Translations under genes and position numbers: made by a program
Shown: positions 53,095 to 63,860 of the stretch, one piece after another
How positions within the stretch are numbered: position 1 is the stretch's first letter
Layout of the letters: every line of letters begins with the position of its first letter
Assembly: GCA_030442055.1 (NCBI GenBank)
Contig: JAUJEB010000007.1
Coordinates: 541,001 to 605,000, forward strand
DNA: 64,000 nt
Direction of reading: 5' to 3'
Origin: Agaribacillus aureus
GTDB taxonomy: Bacteria > Bacteroidota > Bacteroidia > Cytophagales > Cyclobacteriaceae
Notes under the pieces: model-generated
Seen by the model: only the letters and a program-made list of their open reading frames with translations
Told to the model about the DNA's origin: nothing
Databases searched by the model: none

Positions 53095-53234
53095 GGTTTG
53101 TCCGGATTTTTCTATGGTTAATCGAGATTGACCCCGCATTTGTCTAAATATGATTTAACATGAAGCTTTATTTATTAATTTTAAACTCTTGGATTTTTAT
53201 TCAATTCAAGATTCTTTCCATAGCTGGTTGAAAG

Positions 53235-53276
53235 AAGATCTTGAGGATGCGGGCTCCCGCCTGCTCCTCGGATCTT
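53235..53276. terminator. extended hairpin between convergent genes
   Basis: AAGATC...GATCTT (53235-53240 / 53271-53276) with inner pairs GAGGA/TCCTC and GCGGG/CCCGC form a long imperfect stem. A short T-rich tail (TTATTTG) follows on the plus strand. It lies ~140 bases after rhlE and ~100 before the M28 stop, where a terminator is expected. Confidence 0.6.
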
Positions 53277-53372
53277 TATTTGAAAATTTGCAATAAATTC
53301 CCTAAATTTTATATGTAAGTTAAAGTATTCTTCAATTCGAAGGATACTTTTCCTGTTGTGCCGCAGCAATGA

Positions 53373-54884
53373 CTAATCCAGGGCGATTTTGTCCTGCCTG
53401 TTGGCCAATTCCCAGGCTGTATAAAAGACAAGTCGTGCCCTTTTTTGCAAAGTTTCAAAAGCGATTTTATCCACCGTGTCAGTAGGTCTGTGATAATCTT
53501 CGTGCGTGCCATTAAAATAAAAAATTACCGGAATATTGTTCTTAGCAAAATTCCAATGATCAGACCTGTAATAAATTCTATCCGGATGATTTTCATCGTT
53601 ATAGGTATAATCCAGCTCCAGCTGCGTGTATTTTTCATTCATTGTTTCGCTGATTTCATGCAATTCCGAAGACAACTTATCCGAGCCAACGAGGTAAACA
53701 TAATCCGGACTTTCCTCGTGTTTGGGGTCTATGCGTCCAATCATATCTATGTTCAGGTTGACCATCGTTTTTTCCAGGTCAAAAGCCGGATTCTCAACAT
53801 AGTATTGAGATCCCAATAATCCTTTTTCCTCTCCGGTGACAGTCATAAACAGTAAACTTCTTTTAGGGCCGTGCCCATCTTGTTTTGCTTTAGCAAAGGC
53901 CTGGGCAATTTCCATCACGGCTGTTGTTCCCGAACCGTCGTCATCGGCGCCGTTATTAATTTGACCGCCCATTCGTCCAATATGATCATAGTGGGCAGTA
54001 ATAATGATTAATTCGTCTTTATTTTCAGCACCTTCCAGGTAGCCCAGTACATTTTCTGATTTTACGATTTTTACATCACGCGTGACCTTGTATTTAATTG
54101 TGCCCGTCTTTATTTTTTTTATAGCCTTATTATTGCCTTTTGCTTGTGCTTCCATGGCTGCATTAAGTCGGCGCACGGAACTGCCTACCATTTCAGCAGC
54201 CAGCTCTGGCGGGATAAAAAACAGGCCAATGTTCTCCCCTTTGGGCTTTTTGGAGGGTAGTTGAAGACTTCCGGTTCCAATATAACTTTTAAATTGTTGC
54301 GCTAGCTTTTTAAATGCCCCAAGGCTATCGGTGTTAACAATCAACAGCGCCTTGGCGCCCATGTCCTGCACTTTTTTCCGCATCTCGCCGTAAGCCTGAA
54401 ATCCGGCTTTGCTAAAGACAATTAAACCTTTATCTTTTAAATCTAAAGATTCGATAAACGCGTCTTGCCCCTCACCGCCAAAGACAAGGTCAATTTCCGC
54501 TTCTTCCTGCATATTGGCAACGCCGAAGTAAACCATATCCTCGAAGTTTTCTTTTCTTTTACCCTGTAAAACCATGTAGGTCTCCCCAGGACTGGAGATT
54601 TCCAGTGGTACATCCTGACAATAATTTGATGTGTGCTTATCTCTGATCCCGGGTTGCAACCCGATTTCCATGAAATGGTTTTCGATAAACGCGGCAGCCA
54701 TTTTCTGGCCCCGTGTCCCTGTTTCCCTTCCTTCCAGGGCGTCGGAGGCTAAAATGGTCAGGTAGTCTTTGAGATCTTCCTGGGTAATAGTGCTGGCGTA
54801 CTTATCAACGGCGCTTTGCTGGTTCTGGCTTCTGGCATGGAAAAAAATAAAGCAAAAAGTCAATGAAATAAAAAATCTTTTCAT
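53373..54884 (-). CDS. secreted M28-family aminopeptidase
   Basis: A 503-residue exported metallopeptidase. A signal peptide (RFFISLTFCFIFFHARSQ) is followed by a PA-like insert and an M28 catalytic domain. Zinc ligands are visible in TAHYDHIG, NNGADDDGSGTTAVMEIA, GEEKGLLGSQYYVE, NLNIDMIGRID and DHWNFAKNNIPVIFYFNGTHEDYHRPTDT. These enzymes release N-terminal amino acids from peptides in the periplasm or outside. It is convergent with rhlE and divergent from gcvP. Confidence 0.92.
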   Translation of the reverse strand: MKRFFISLTFCFIFFHARSQNQQSAVDKYASTITQEDLKDYLTILASDALEGRETGTRGQKMAAAFIENHFMEIGLQPGIRDKHTSNYCQDVPLEISSPGETYMVLQGKRKENFEDMVYFGVANMQEEAEIDLVFGGEGQDAFIESLDLKDKGLIVFSKAGFQAYGEMRKKVQDMGAKALLIVNTDSLGAFKKLAQQFKSYIGTGSLQLPSKKPKGENIGLFFIPPELAAEMVGSSVRRLNAAMEAQAKGNNKAIKKIKTGTIKYKVTRDVKIVKSENVLGYLEGAENKDELIIITAHYDHIGRMGGQINNGADDDGSGTTAVMEIAQAFAKAKQDGHGPKRSLLFMTVTGEEKGLLGSQYYVENPAFDLEKTMVNLNIDMIGRIDPKHEESPDYVYLVGSDKLSSELHEISETMNEKYTQLELDYTYNDENHPDRIYYRSDHWNFAKNNIPVIFYFNGTHEDYHRPTDTVDKIAFETLQKRARLVFYTAWELANRQDKIALD

Positions 54885-55088
54885 ATTTCAGTTTTTGGGT
54901 TTTTTTAAGTAAACCGCAAATAAGTATCATTGACAGGAATTTTTCAAAGCAAATTATATGAATGGTGCCAATTTTGGATAATGCGGACATAACCGGTAAA
55001 ATTCGCTTTGGAAGAACCGTTAATATGATAAATAAATTATACCTTTGCGCTTTTAAGCAATATGACCCATAAATTAAGGTAATCCAGA

Positions 55089-58004
55089 ATGAAGAAAATA
55101 GATTTAAAGAAGCAAGAGCGCTTTGAAAACAGGCACAACGGCCCGGATTCATCGCAGGTGAAGGAAATGCTGTCAGTAATAGGTGTCGATTCGATTGACC
55201 AGTTAATCAATGAGACAATCCCGCAAAATATAAGATTAAAGACTGATCTTAACCTGCCTAAAGCAAAAAGCGAACACCAGTTTCTACGAGATCTTAAAAC
55301 GCTGGCATCAAAAAACAAAATCTATGCATCTTATATAGGCATGGGGTATTACAATACCTTTACACCGGCGGTTATTCAGCGAAATATCCTGGAGAACCCA
55401 GGTTGGTATACGGCTTATACACCTTATCAGGCAGAAATTGCACAGGGGCGACTGGAAGCTTTGATAAACTTTCAAACCATGGTCATGGATTTAACAGCCA
55501 TGGAAATAGCGAATGCTTCCTTGCTGGACGAAGGTACAGCTGCGGCGGAGGCGATGTCAATGTTGTATTCGGTGAGAAAAGGACCAAAGAAAGGAGCAAC
55601 AACTTTTTTTGTTGATCAGCATGTATTTCCCCAAACTTTAGACATATTAAAAACAAGGTCTGAGCCCATTGGAATAAAGCTGGAAATCGGCGATATCAAC
55701 GAGGTGGATTTTGACAGGGAGGATTTATATGGAATCTTTGTGCAATACCCGAATAATGATGGCCATATTACTGACCTCCGGGATTTGATGGCCAATGCTA
55801 AAGCGCAAAATATTTTTGTGGCGGTGGCAGCAGATTTATTGAGTCTTACCATCCTCACCCCTCCCGGAGAGATGGGCGCAGATGTTGTAGTAGGCAGTAC
55901 CCAGCGATTTGGTATTCCCATGGGTTACGGGGGACCACACGCGGCTTACTTTGCTACCAGGGAGGCCTATAAGAGACAAATTCCAGGGAGAATTATTGGC
56001 GTATCAGTTGACACTAAAGGTAGAAAAGCCTACCGTATGGCACTACAAACACGTGAGCAGCATATTCGCCGCGAAAAAGCCACTTCCAATATTTGCACCG
56101 CCCAGGTGTTATTGGCCGTTATGGCAGGAATGTATGCTGTTTATCACGGCAAGGAAGGACTAAAAGATATTGCCCTAAAAATTCATGGGTTGACCCAACT
56201 GCTAGACAGAGGTTTGGAATATTTGGGATATGAACAATCCAACACTAACTTTTTTGACACTTTGAAGGTGACTTGTCCCGATGCTGGGATAAAAGAAAAA
56301 ATAAGAACAGCAGCCATCGGCAAAGAAATGAATTTCAGGTATTTTGACGGCCTTAACATTGGTATCTCGCTGGACGAAACCTGCGAAATTCAGGATGTGC
56401 AAAATATACTAGAGGTGTTTGCAGAGGCTATGGGCAAAAATATGCTGGAATTCAAATCGGAAAAGGAAAGTGAGTCTATTACGCTATCCTGGCCGAAGTC
56501 TCTCACCAGGCAATCCGACTATTTGAGCCATCCGGTCTTCAACAGTTTCCATTCCGAGCACAATATGTTGCGGTACTTAAAACAGTTGGAAAACAAGGAT
56601 CTTTCGCTCGTTCATTCCATGATATCATTGGGCTCTTGTACGATGAAACTCAATGCTACCTCGGAAATGATCCCTGTCACCTGGCCTGAATTTGGCAACA
56701 TTCACCCCTTTGCTCCTATTGATCAGGTATTGGGTTACCAACAAATGTGTGAACAGTTGAGCGAGTGGTTGAGTGAGATAACCGGTTTTGCAGCGACTTC
56801 ATTACAACCTAATTCGGGAGCGCAGGGAGAATATGCAGGATTGATGGTGATCAAAGCCTGTCATGAAAGCCGCAACCAGTATCAGCGCAATATCACCCTT
56901 ATTCCATCTTCTGCCCATGGCACCAACCCGGCAAGCGCTGTGATGGCAGGCATGAAGGTGGTCATCGTTAAATGTGATGAGAGGGGAAACATCGACGTAG
57001 AGGATTTAAAACTGAAAGCCACGGAGAACCGGGAAAATCTGGCAGCCCTAATGGTGACATATCCATCCACCCACGGCGTTTTTGAGGAATCCATTAAGGA
57101 GATTTGCCAGGTTATTCACGACAACGGAGGATTGGTTTATATGGATGGCGCCAATATGAATGCCCAGGTAGGGCTTACAAGCCCGGCCAGCATCGGCGCT
57201 GATGTTTGCCATTTGAATTTGCATAAGACTTTCTGTATTCCCCACGGTGGTGGAGGACCTGGTATGGGACCCATATGTGTTACCGAGGATTTGAAACCTT
57301 TTTTACCGGGGAATCCGGTAATTCCTACCGGCGGGGAGCAAGCCATTTCAGCCATCTCAGCGGCACCGTTTGGTAGCGCCAGTATATTACTTATTTCTTA
57401 TGCCTACATCGCCATGATGGGTAGGAAAGGATTAAGTAATGCCACAAAAATGGCAATATTAAACGCCAACTACATAAAAAACAGGATAGCGCCGCATTAT
57501 AAAATATTATATACAGGTGTCAACGGCAGATCCGCTCATGAAATGATCATTGATTGTAACGAATTCAAGAAAGATAATATTGAAGTAGAGGATATTGCCA
57601 AGCGGCTGATGGATTATGGCTTTCATGCGCCGACGGTCTCATTTCCCGTTGCCGGCACCATGATGATCGAGCCGACGGAAAGCGAAACCAAAGATGAGCT
57701 GGACAGGTTTTGCGAGGCGCTGATTGAGATCAGAAGTGAAATCTCGGAGATTCAAAGCGGCGTGGCTGACAGGGATAACAATGTGTTAAAAAATGCCCCT
57801 CACACCGCTGAGGTAGCACTTGCCGAATCCTGGGATTTTCCCTATACACGTGCCAAGGCCGTATATCCCCTGGAGTTTGTGAAAGCCAACAAGTTTTGGC
57901 CAGCCATCAGCAGGATCGACAGCGCCTATGGGGATAGAAACTTAGTCTGCAGTTGCGTTCCCCTTGAAGCATATATGGAAGAGGTGGAGGCAGTATTAAA
58001 ATAA
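55089..58004 (+). CDS. gcvP: glycine dehydrogenase (decarboxylating), P-protein
   Basis: A 971-residue single-chain P-protein of the glycine cleavage system; it decarboxylates glycine with PLP and loads the H-protein lipoyl arm. The N-terminal half begins [17 protein letters not shown] and contains YIGMGYYNT. The PLP lysine is Lys713 in [19 protein letters not shown]. Length is normal for the fused form. A good -7-like TACCTTTG lies at 55040-55047, but without a well-placed TTG. It is divergent from the M28 peptidase. Confidence 0.96.
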   Translation: MKKIDLKKQERFENRHNGPDSSQVKEMLSVIGVDSIDQLINETIPQNIRLKTDLNLPKAKSEHQFLRDLKTLASKNKIYASYIGMGYYNTFTPAVIQRNILENPGWYTAYTPYQAEIAQGRLEALINFQTMVMDLTAMEIANASLLDEGTAAAEAMSMLYSVRKGPKKGATTFFVDQHVFPQTLDILKTRSEPIGIKLEIGDINEVDFDREDLYGIFVQYPNNDGHITDLRDLMANAKAQNIFVAVAADLLSLTILTPPGEMGADVVVGSTQRFGIPMGYGGPHAAYFATREAYKRQIPGRIIGVSVDTKGRKAYRMALQTREQHIRREKATSNICTAQVLLAVMAGMYAVYHGKEGLKDIALKIHGLTQLLDRGLEYLGYEQSNTNFFDTLKVTCPDAGIKEKIRTAAIGKEMNFRYFDGLNIGISLDETCEIQDVQNILEVFAEAMGKNMLEFKSEKESESITLSWPKSLTRQSDYLSHPVFNSFHSEHNMLRYLKQLENKDLSLVHSMISLGSCTMKLNATSEMIPVTWPEFGNIHPFAPIDQVLGYQQMCEQLSEWLSEITGFAATSLQPNSGAQGEYAGLMVIKACHESRNQYQRNITLIPSSAHGTNPASAVMAGMKVVIVKCDERGNIDVEDLKLKATENRENLAALMVTYPSTHGVFEESIKEICQVIHDNGGLVYMDGANMNAQVGLTSPASIGADVCHLNLHKTFCIPHGGGGPGMGPICVTEDLKPFLPGNPVIPTGGEQAISAISAAPFGSASILLISYAYIAMMGRKGLSNATKMAILNANYIKNRIAPHYKILYTGVNGRSAHEMIIDCNEFKKDNIEVEDIAKRLMDYGFHAPTVSFPVAGTMMIEPTESETKDELDRFCEALIEIRSEISEIQSGVADRDNNVLKNAPHTAEVALAESWDFPYTRAKAVYPLEFVKANKFWPAISRIDSAYGDRNLVCSCVPLEAYMEEVEAVLK

Positions 58005-58057
58005 GGTATCCGAACCGGGAATAGTATATTTTAACCTTTGGTGAAATGTTTGTTAGG

Positions 58058-59770
58058 CTATTGGCATTTGAGCCACGCCTTAAAATTGCGTTGTTGCTCC
58101 TCGGTACTATCTGCCAACTGTCTGATATTGTAATCGGGAAAGTAAGCTTCCTCCTGCCGTTCGAGGATAACTTCCTGTAAGCGGTTTTGCCGAAATACGG
58201 ATAGTGTAATGCTTTGCTGTTTGCCGATAAGCAAATTTAAATCCAGAGAGGCTTTTCTGCTATTGATAGCTATTATTTCATCGTCCAGCGACAACTTATG
58301 TGCCGCGGCGGAATCGGGGTGTAGTTGGGTAATGATATGATGGTTCTCCTTTTTAGTTGCCTTAAAACCAAAATCGTTTTCATACAAATTATCAGGCGTC
58401 TCGGAAGCCAGTTCGCACCCGACATACGCCAGTAGCTCGGAAAGGTATCCTTCAATGGGAGCGACCCCTTCCACCAGGTCTTCCAAAAAATCCTGTAGCG
58501 AGGTACCCGCCAGTTGACTAGCCATGTCTATAATGTGAGTTGTCGTGTATCCCGACCTGGTATCGCCGAATTTTTGCCATAGCTGTAACATTAGCTGGTC
58601 CAGGCTGTTTTTATTTTGGGAGCATTGCCTGATCTTTAGATCCAGTATCAGGGCCACCAGGGCGCCTTTGGTGTAGATGGATACCTTTCTGTCAGGTATT
58701 CCCTTTTTATAACCATCTATCCAAAGATCAAATGATGATTGGGCCAGGGAAAGGTTAAAACGACCGAGATTGTGCAGATGCCTGTTCAGCAGCTTTTTCA
58801 ATTCTCTGAAATACCAGTTTTTATCGAATACACCGCTTCGCACCAGAAACAGATCTCCATAGTAGGTAGTAAACCCTTCGGCCACAAACCCGGTTTCAAA
58901 ATAATTCTCCCGATTAAAGTCATATGGAATAAATTCCTCCGGCTTGATCCGGATTACATTCCAGGTGTGAAATAATTCATGAGAGCAAACGCCCATGAAG
59001 TTCTGGTAAAACCAGTCTTCGTTCATCGACTCACCTGGCCCCAAGGCAATAACCGTAGAGTTATAATGCTCCACGCCGTGATACATCCTATAGGGTAAAA
59101 TCTGACACAGAAAATGATAATCTGAACTGGGAAATGCACCCATCGTCTGGGTTTGCTCCCTGGTAAAGGCAATAAAGTCAGCTTCGACCTTTTTCCAGTT
59201 TAAATCGCATTGCCCCATCAACCACAGGTGATATTTGGTTTGATCCAACACATAGCTAAAATGTTGTAATTGATTACTGGCGATTAGTGGGCATTCTACC
59301 AGGTGATAAAAGTCGGTGGCACGCAATTGTCTGGCGGCGGTCTGATCCAACCCACACGCGATGATATAATCCTGCGGAATCTCCAGATTGAGGATACACT
59401 TTTCGTGCAGTCGGTCTGGCGTAAATATCAGGCAGTTGATAAAATTAAGATATAATTGGTATTCATCCAGCCAGCAACTTCCGGCATCCATTTGATAGGC
59501 ATAGTAGTTATACTGCACTTTGATACAATCGATGCCTGAAGTTTCTACCTCCCAGTGGTCCTTTTCGGTTTTTCTGAAAGGCAGGGAATTGTTTTGAGCA
59601 TCTGTTACCTGAAATTTCTGAATATTTCCTATGAAGTTTCCCAGTTCATACCTGCCGGGTCTCCAGGCCGGTAATTTCAGCGTAACCATGGGCTGATTTA
59701 TATGGTCGATGATCAATTCGATATCCACAAAATGTTGAAGCGGATTGTCATAGGAGATATTGTACTGCAT
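58058..59770 (-). CDS. M61 glycyl-aminopeptidase-family protein with PDZ domain
   Basis: A 570-residue peptidase. An N-terminal beta domain (IDHINQPMVTLKLPAWRPGRYELGNF) is typical of M61. The zinc site is HELFHTWN with the third ligand in VAEGFTTYYGD. The last ~110 residues look like a PDZ domain (ITQLHPDSAAAHKLSLDDEIIAINS). No signal peptide is obvious, which is unusual for the family and may mean a cytoplasmic enzyme. It is convergent with gcvP and divergent from rpmH. Confidence 0.9.
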   Translation of the reverse strand: MQYNISYDNPLQHFVDIELIIDHINQPMVTLKLPAWRPGRYELGNFIGNIQKFQVTDAQNNSLPFRKTEKDHWEVETSGIDCIKVQYNYYAYQMDAGSCWLDEYQLYLNFINCLIFTPDRLHEKCILNLEIPQDYIIACGLDQTAARQLRATDFYHLVECPLIASNQLQHFSYVLDQTKYHLWLMGQCDLNWKKVEADFIAFTREQTQTMGAFPSSDYHFLCQILPYRMYHGVEHYNSTVIALGPGESMNEDWFYQNFMGVCSHELFHTWNVIRIKPEEFIPYDFNRENYFETGFVAEGFTTYYGDLFLVRSGVFDKNWYFRELKKLLNRHLHNLGRFNLSLAQSSFDLWIDGYKKGIPDRKVSIYTKGALVALILDLKIRQCSQNKNSLDQLMLQLWQKFGDTRSGYTTTHIIDMASQLAGTSLQDFLEDLVEGVAPIEGYLSELLAYVGCELASETPDNLYENDFGFKATKKENHHIITQLHPDSAAAHKLSLDDEIIAINSRKASLDLNLLIGKQQSITLSVFRQNRLQEVILERQEEAYFPDYNIRQLADSTEEQQRNFKAWLKCQ

Positions 59771-59863
59771 ACCGAAAATTTAGGTTAACTTTGTATGTGA
59801 GGCCAATGATAAATATTATTGACAATTTATTGTCAAAATAACTTAAATATTGTTTTAAGCCCA

Positions 59864-59893
59864 TTGGTAATTTGAAAAAAGCTTATATCTTTG
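59864..59893 (+). promoter_or_regulatory. consensus promoter of rpmH–rnpA
   Basis: TTG (59864-59866), 19-base spacer, TATCTTTG (59886-59893): an exact TTG-N19-TAnnTTTG match, ending 28 bases before the rpmH ATG. Confidence 0.82.
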
Positions 59894-59921
59894 CAGCCCG
59901 GATTCATAAAGTGAAGAAAAA

Positions 59922-60080
59922 ATGAAAAGAACATATCAGCCCTCAACGAGAAAAAGAAAAAACAAGCACGGGTTCAAATCCAGGATGGAGTCAGCAAACG
60001 GCAGAGCGGTATTGGCGAGAAGAAGGGCGAAGGGTAGAAAGAAGCTGACCGTTTCCGATGAGCGCAGTCACCTAAAATAA
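59922..60080 (+). CDS. rpmH: 50S ribosomal protein L34
   Basis: A 52-residue basic protein, [18 protein letters not shown] then [20 protein letters not shown] and KKLTV, unmistakably L34 of the large ribosomal subunit. A short tail after KLTV (SDERSHLK) is typical of Cytophagales-type L34. It is followed by rnpA, the usual order. Confidence 0.97.
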   Translation: MKRTYQPSTRKRKNKHGFKSRMESANGRAVLARRRAKGRKKLTVSDERSHLK

Positions 60081-60143
60081 TTACATAGAGGCCAGGGGGT
60101 CTCTTTGAATTCGTTCCCTATGTTAAAAGATGAGGGACAAACA

Positions 60144-60518
60144 ATGAGATATACCTTTCCAAAAAGAGAAAGGTTAAATAATAAGAAAGAAATCAAGGAA
60201 CTGTTTGAGAATGGTTCCTCTTTTTATTTATATCCCTTCAAGGTATTTTTTTACCCCTACACACCGGTGGGTAATGAGTCTTACCACAAGATACTTTTTT
60301 CCATTCCCAAAAAAAGATTCAAAAAGGCCGTTACCCGAAATAAAATTCGCCGAAGAGTCAAAGAAGCTTACAGGCTTAATAAACATTCCTTATTAAAACC
60401 AAATTTTGTGGGTGGTCCCTGGTTAATTGCTTATATTTACGTTGGGAAAAAAGTCTATAGCTATAAAATTATTGAAGAAAAACTTATAGCGTCTCTAAAT
60501 CGTTTAAAAGAAAGTTAG
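60144..60518 (+). CDS. rnpA: ribonuclease P protein component
   Basis: The protein subunit of RNase P, which binds the catalytic RNA and pre-tRNA. FPKRERLNNKKEIKELFENG at the start and the RNR-type motif FKKAVTRNKIRRRVKEAYR are diagnostic. I take the ATG at 60144 (MRYTFPK), since the in-frame TTG at 60105 and ATG at 60120 add residues not usual for the family. It lies 63 bases after rpmH and 17 before the CtpA-type gene. Confidence 0.94.
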   Translation: MRYTFPKRERLNNKKEIKELFENGSSFYLYPFKVFFYPYTPVGNESYHKILFSIPKKRFKKAVTRNKIRRRVKEAYRLNKHSLLKPNFVGGPWLIAYIYVGKKVYSYKIIEEKLIASLNRLKES

Positions 60519-60535
60519 GTGATAATCCATTTATT

Positions 60536-62200
60536 ATGACTAGAATTGGAAAAAAGAAGAAATTTATTCTGCCGGGAATATTCGTATTTGGTGTATTGAT
60601 TTTTATAGCAGCAGCGATGCCAGGTGATCGCTACTTTGAAATTCAGAAAAACCTGGACATCTTCGCCACCCTGTACAAGGAAGTAAATACTTACTATGTA
60701 GATGATGTAAACCCCAATAAGGTGATCAGAACTGGTATTGAGGCGATGTTGCAGAACCTGGATCCCTACACTAACTACATTCCGGAAGATGATATAGAAG
60801 ATTACCGGACCATGACCACCAATCAGTATGGCGGCATTGGTGCCCTCGTGGGGAAAAGAAATGGCAGAAGTCTGATTATTATGCCGTATGAAGGATTTCC
60901 GGCGCACCGCAATGGCTTGATTATCGGCGACGAAATATTGAAGATTGACGGTATCGAAGTAGCTAACAAAACCAGTACTGAAATCAGCAGATTACTCAAA
61001 GGGCAAGCCAATACCAAGGTCAACCTTACTATCCTGCGCTTTGGCAATGAGAAGGAATTTGATTTAGAGATAAAAAGAGAAAAAATCACCATCGACAATG
61101 TGCCTTATTTTGGTATGGTATCGGATGATATCGGTTATCTGAAATTACAGGATTTTACGACTGATGCAGGCAAGGAAGTTAAAAATGCCGTGGTTGAACT
61201 GAAATCAAAAGGAGCCAAAAAGATTATTCTGGATCTTCGCGATAACCCGGGCGGGTTACTTAGCGAAGCAGTGAATGTTTCCAATGTATTTGTTCCAAAA
61301 GGCAGTGAAGTGGTAACTACCAAGGGCAAGGTCACAGACTGGAATAAATCGTACAAGGCCTTGAACAACCCCGTCGACACAGAAATTCCTTTGGTGGTGA
61401 TTACCAGCAGTAGGAGTGCTTCGGCTTCTGAAATAGTAGCTGGAGTCATTCAGGACTATGACAGGGGGGTATTAGTAGGGCAAAGATCATTTGGAAAAGG
61501 TTTGGTGCAGGCAACACGGCCGCTTTCCTATAATTCTCAGCTGAAAGTAACCACCGCTAAATATTACACTCCCAGTGGCAGGTGCATCCAGGCCATAGAC
61601 TATAGCCATAGAAATGCGGATGGTAGTGTTGGAAAAATTCCCGATTCATTAAAAGTAGCTTTTAGCACCAAAAACGGACGGGTAGTTTATGATGGCGGTG
61701 GTATTGCCCCGGACATTCCAGTGGAGAGAAGTTATCTGGCCCCTATCACATTGAGTTTGGTTAACAAGTCATTACTCTTCGAATACGCAAATATTTACAG
61801 GCTTGAAAATGAAGAAATAACCTCCGCTAAGGAATTCTCCCTGACGGATGCAGAATATGATAAATTTGTCAAATGGGTAAATACCAAGGATTATGATTAC
61901 ACAACCAAAGTAGAAAGTACCCTGGAAGAATTGAAAAAGGTGGCGGAAAAGGAAAAATACTACAACGCTATTGAAGATCAGTTGAAAGAGCTTCAAAAGA
62001 AAGTTAGTCACAATAAGGAATCCGAACTGTTGAAATTTAAGAATCAGATTAAATTTATGTTGGAAGAGGAAATTGTATCGCGTTACTATTTGCAGGCCGG
62101 TATTGTGGAGGCTTCCTTTGACTATGATCCTGATATTACCGAAAGCATTAAAATCCTTAACAATACTGCGAAATATCAAAAATTGCTTAGTGGCAACTAA
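60536..62200 (+). CDS. S41 carboxy-terminal processing protease (CtpA family)
   Basis: A 554-residue protease that trims or degrades periplasmic proteins from their C-termini. One N-terminal helix (10-28) anchors or exports it. A PDZ domain follows (~95-185, GIGALVGKRNGRSLIIMPYEGFPAHRNGL, GDEILKIDG). The catalytic serine lies in SASASEI (294-300) and the lysine is Lys321 in GQRSFGKGLVQ. A coiled, Lys/Glu-rich C-terminal domain follows (~440-554). Position directly after rnpA is common in Bacteroidota, and the gene may be co-transcribed. A clear terminator follows. Confidence 0.93.
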   Translation: MTRIGKKKKFILPGIFVFGVLIFIAAAMPGDRYFEIQKNLDIFATLYKEVNTYYVDDVNPNKVIRTGIEAMLQNLDPYTNYIPEDDIEDYRTMTTNQYGGIGALVGKRNGRSLIIMPYEGFPAHRNGLIIGDEILKIDGIEVANKTSTEISRLLKGQANTKVNLTILRFGNEKEFDLEIKREKITIDNVPYFGMVSDDIGYLKLQDFTTDAGKEVKNAVVELKSKGAKKIILDLRDNPGGLLSEAVNVSNVFVPKGSEVVTTKGKVTDWNKSYKALNNPVDTEIPLVVITSSRSASASEIVAGVIQDYDRGVLVGQRSFGKGLVQATRPLSYNSQLKVTTAKYYTPSGRCIQAIDYSHRNADGSVGKIPDSLKVAFSTKNGRVVYDGGGIAPDIPVERSYLAPITLSLVNKSLLFEYANIYRLENEEITSAKEFSLTDAEYDKFVKWVNTKDYDYTTKVESTLEELKKVAEKEKYYNAIEDQLKELQKKVSHNKESELLKFKNQIKFMLEEEIVSRYYLQAGIVEASFDYDPDITESIKILNNTAKYQKLLSGN

Positions 62201-62225
62201 GGAGAATTGAAAATTATCGCAAATT

Positions 62226-62266
62226 AAGAACGAATGATTACCTGGTCATTCGTTCTTTTCTTTTTA
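62226..62266 (+). terminator. intrinsic terminator of the rpmH–ctpA unit
   Basis: Perfect 12-bp stem AAGAACGAATGA (62226-62237) / TCATTCGTTCTT (62246-62257), 8-base loop, then TTCTTTTTATG. It follows the CtpA-type stop by 26 bases. Confidence 0.9.
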
Positions 62267-62303
62267 TGCGTTCAATATTTGTGTTGTTGAAATAAAAATT
62301 AAT

Positions 62304-62984
62304 ATGTCCGTTATTCTCAGTGTTGAAACATCTACCAAAATTTGTTCTGTAGCCTTGCACCGGGAAGGCCATCTGCTGGGATGTCAGGAACTTTTTTTGG
62401 AAAAATCACATTCCAGCCAGCTGGTAGTATTGATTCAGGATGTGCTGAAGCAGTGCGATTTTTCTCTTGATGACATGGCGGCCTTTGCCGTGTCGGTGGG
62501 ACCGGGTTCTTATACAGGACTTCGAATTGGCGTTTCGACCATAAAAGGTCTGTGTTACGGGCTTGACAAGCCGGTGATCGCAGTTAATACGCTGGAGGCG
62601 ATGGCTTATGGCGGTGGACAGCTTAATGACGAAAATGCCTTGTTGTGTCCCATGATCGACGCAAGGAGAATGGAAGTTTATTGTCTTATCATGAATCATC
62701 AGTTGGAGGTGGTCGAGAAAACACAGGCAAAGATTATCGATGAGCATAGTTTTGCAGATTACCTGACCGATCAGAAAATACTTTTTTTTGGCAATGGAGC
62801 GGCTAAATGCAGAGAGGTACTGGGATATCAGCAAAATGCACTGTTTACAGGGCGTGTAAGTCCGTCAGCTATCCACATGGGATACGTTGCCGCACAAAAA
62901 TTTCGGGAAAAAGCCTTTGAAGATCTGGCATATTTTGAGCCATTTTATTTAAAAGACTTTCTGGCGGGCAAACCAAAGAAATAA
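62304..62984 (+). CDS. tsaB: tRNA threonylcarbamoyladenosine biosynthesis protein TsaB
   Basis: A 226-residue ASKHA-fold protein that partners TsaD in making the t6A base of tRNAs. ILSVETSTKICSVAL is the first nucleotide loop, and AFAVSVGPGSYTGLRIGVSTIKGLCYG is the TsaB/YeaZ signature. Length is normal. It follows a terminator and has its own leader of ~40 bases; DUF2480 is downstream. Confidence 0.94.
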   Translation: MSVILSVETSTKICSVALHREGHLLGCQELFLEKSHSSQLVVLIQDVLKQCDFSLDDMAAFAVSVGPGSYTGLRIGVSTIKGLCYGLDKPVIAVNTLEAMAYGGGQLNDENALLCPMIDARRMEVYCLIMNHQLEVVEKTQAKIIDEHSFADYLTDQKILFFGNGAAKCREVLGYQQNALFTGRVSPSAIHMGYVAAQKFREKAFEDLAYFEPFYLKDFLAGKPKK

Positions 62985-63020
62985 ATAAATCGTTTATTGT
63001 ACGAAAGTGGTTAAATTATT

Positions 63021-63545
63021 ATGGAGCAGAAAGATGTAATCGTAAACAGGGTTAGTAACAGTGGACTGGTTTCTTTGGATCTGGAAGATTTTTTGGATAA
63101 AAGAGAACGGGTAATTTTTGATGTTAAGGACAACCTGTATCAGGGACTGATTTTGAAGGAAAAAGATTTCCGCGCCTTTATCAAGCAGCATGACTGGGAG
63201 CAATACAAAGATAAAAACGTTGGCTTAACCTGTTCGGTCGATGCGATCGTTCCTACCTGGGCTTACATGCTATTGACAAGCAAGTTGGCTCCCTATGCCA
63301 ATCTGGTTGCTTTCGGTGACGAGAACGCGTTGGAAGAGGCTTTGGTGAACCAGGTATTGAATCAGGTGGACTTCTCTGAGTTTGAGGGTGCCAAGGTAGT
63401 CATTAAGGGTTGCGCTGATCTGAAAGCCCCGGAGTATATGTTTGTGGAAACTACGCGTAGGTTGAGGCCCTATGCAGCAAGTATAATGTATGGTGAGCCC
63501 TGTAGTACTGTTCCTATTTATAAGAAGCCGCGTCAGCTAAAATAA
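63021..63545 (+). CDS. DUF2480 family protein
   Basis: A 174-residue cytoplasmic protein starting EQKDVIVNRVSNSGLVSLDLEDF and containing GLTCSVDAIVPTWAYMLLTSKLAP and VVIKGCADLKAPEYMFVETTRRLRPYAASIMYGEPCSTVPIYKK. This is the Bacteroidota family DUF2480. Function is unknown; the two cysteines and nearby acidic residues might bind metal. It lies 36 bases after tsaB and is likely in the same transcript. Confidence 0.88.
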   Translation: MEQKDVIVNRVSNSGLVSLDLEDFLDKRERVIFDVKDNLYQGLILKEKDFRAFIKQHDWEQYKDKNVGLTCSVDAIVPTWAYMLLTSKLAPYANLVAFGDENALEEALVNQVLNQVDFSEFEGAKVVIKGCADLKAPEYMFVETTRRLRPYAASIMYGEPCSTVPIYKKPRQLK

Positions 63546-63830
63546 AATTTTTTCATAAGATTTTTTCTTACTTTTTTCTGAAGCATTTTGTCTTTTTTAA
63601 AAGATGGTTTTTGCCCTTGTGGCTGGATTTTAAGAACTAAAAGTGTGATTAAAAGGCTATTGAAATTAAATAAGGGCTGAAAGGGAAAAATAAGTTATAA
63701 AAGGGTTGCTGAAGTTTGGTGGAGAGTGAAAAAGGTTTTAACTTGCGAGTCCTTTTCGTGAAAAGTTATTGGGTAGGAGTTTTAGGAGAGCTAAAGGATG
63801 ATGAGGTTTAAAAAAATATTTTAAAAATAT
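63546..63830. other. AT-rich upstream region of the putative rRNA operon
   Basis: No gene is visible. The stretch becomes very A/T-rich in front of the promoter at 63831, as upstream of many rrn operons. Confidence 0.4.
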
Positions 63831-63860
63831 TTGTTTAGTAAAAAAGCTTTTCTACTTTTG
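63831..63860 (+). promoter_or_regulatory. consensus promoter, probably of an rRNA operon
   Basis: TTG (63831-63833), 19-base spacer, TACTTTTG (63853-63860) followed by CAACC. An exact TTG-N19-TAnnTTTG match preceded by a strongly AT-rich stretch (63810-63830) that could act as an UP-like element. Confidence 0.8.
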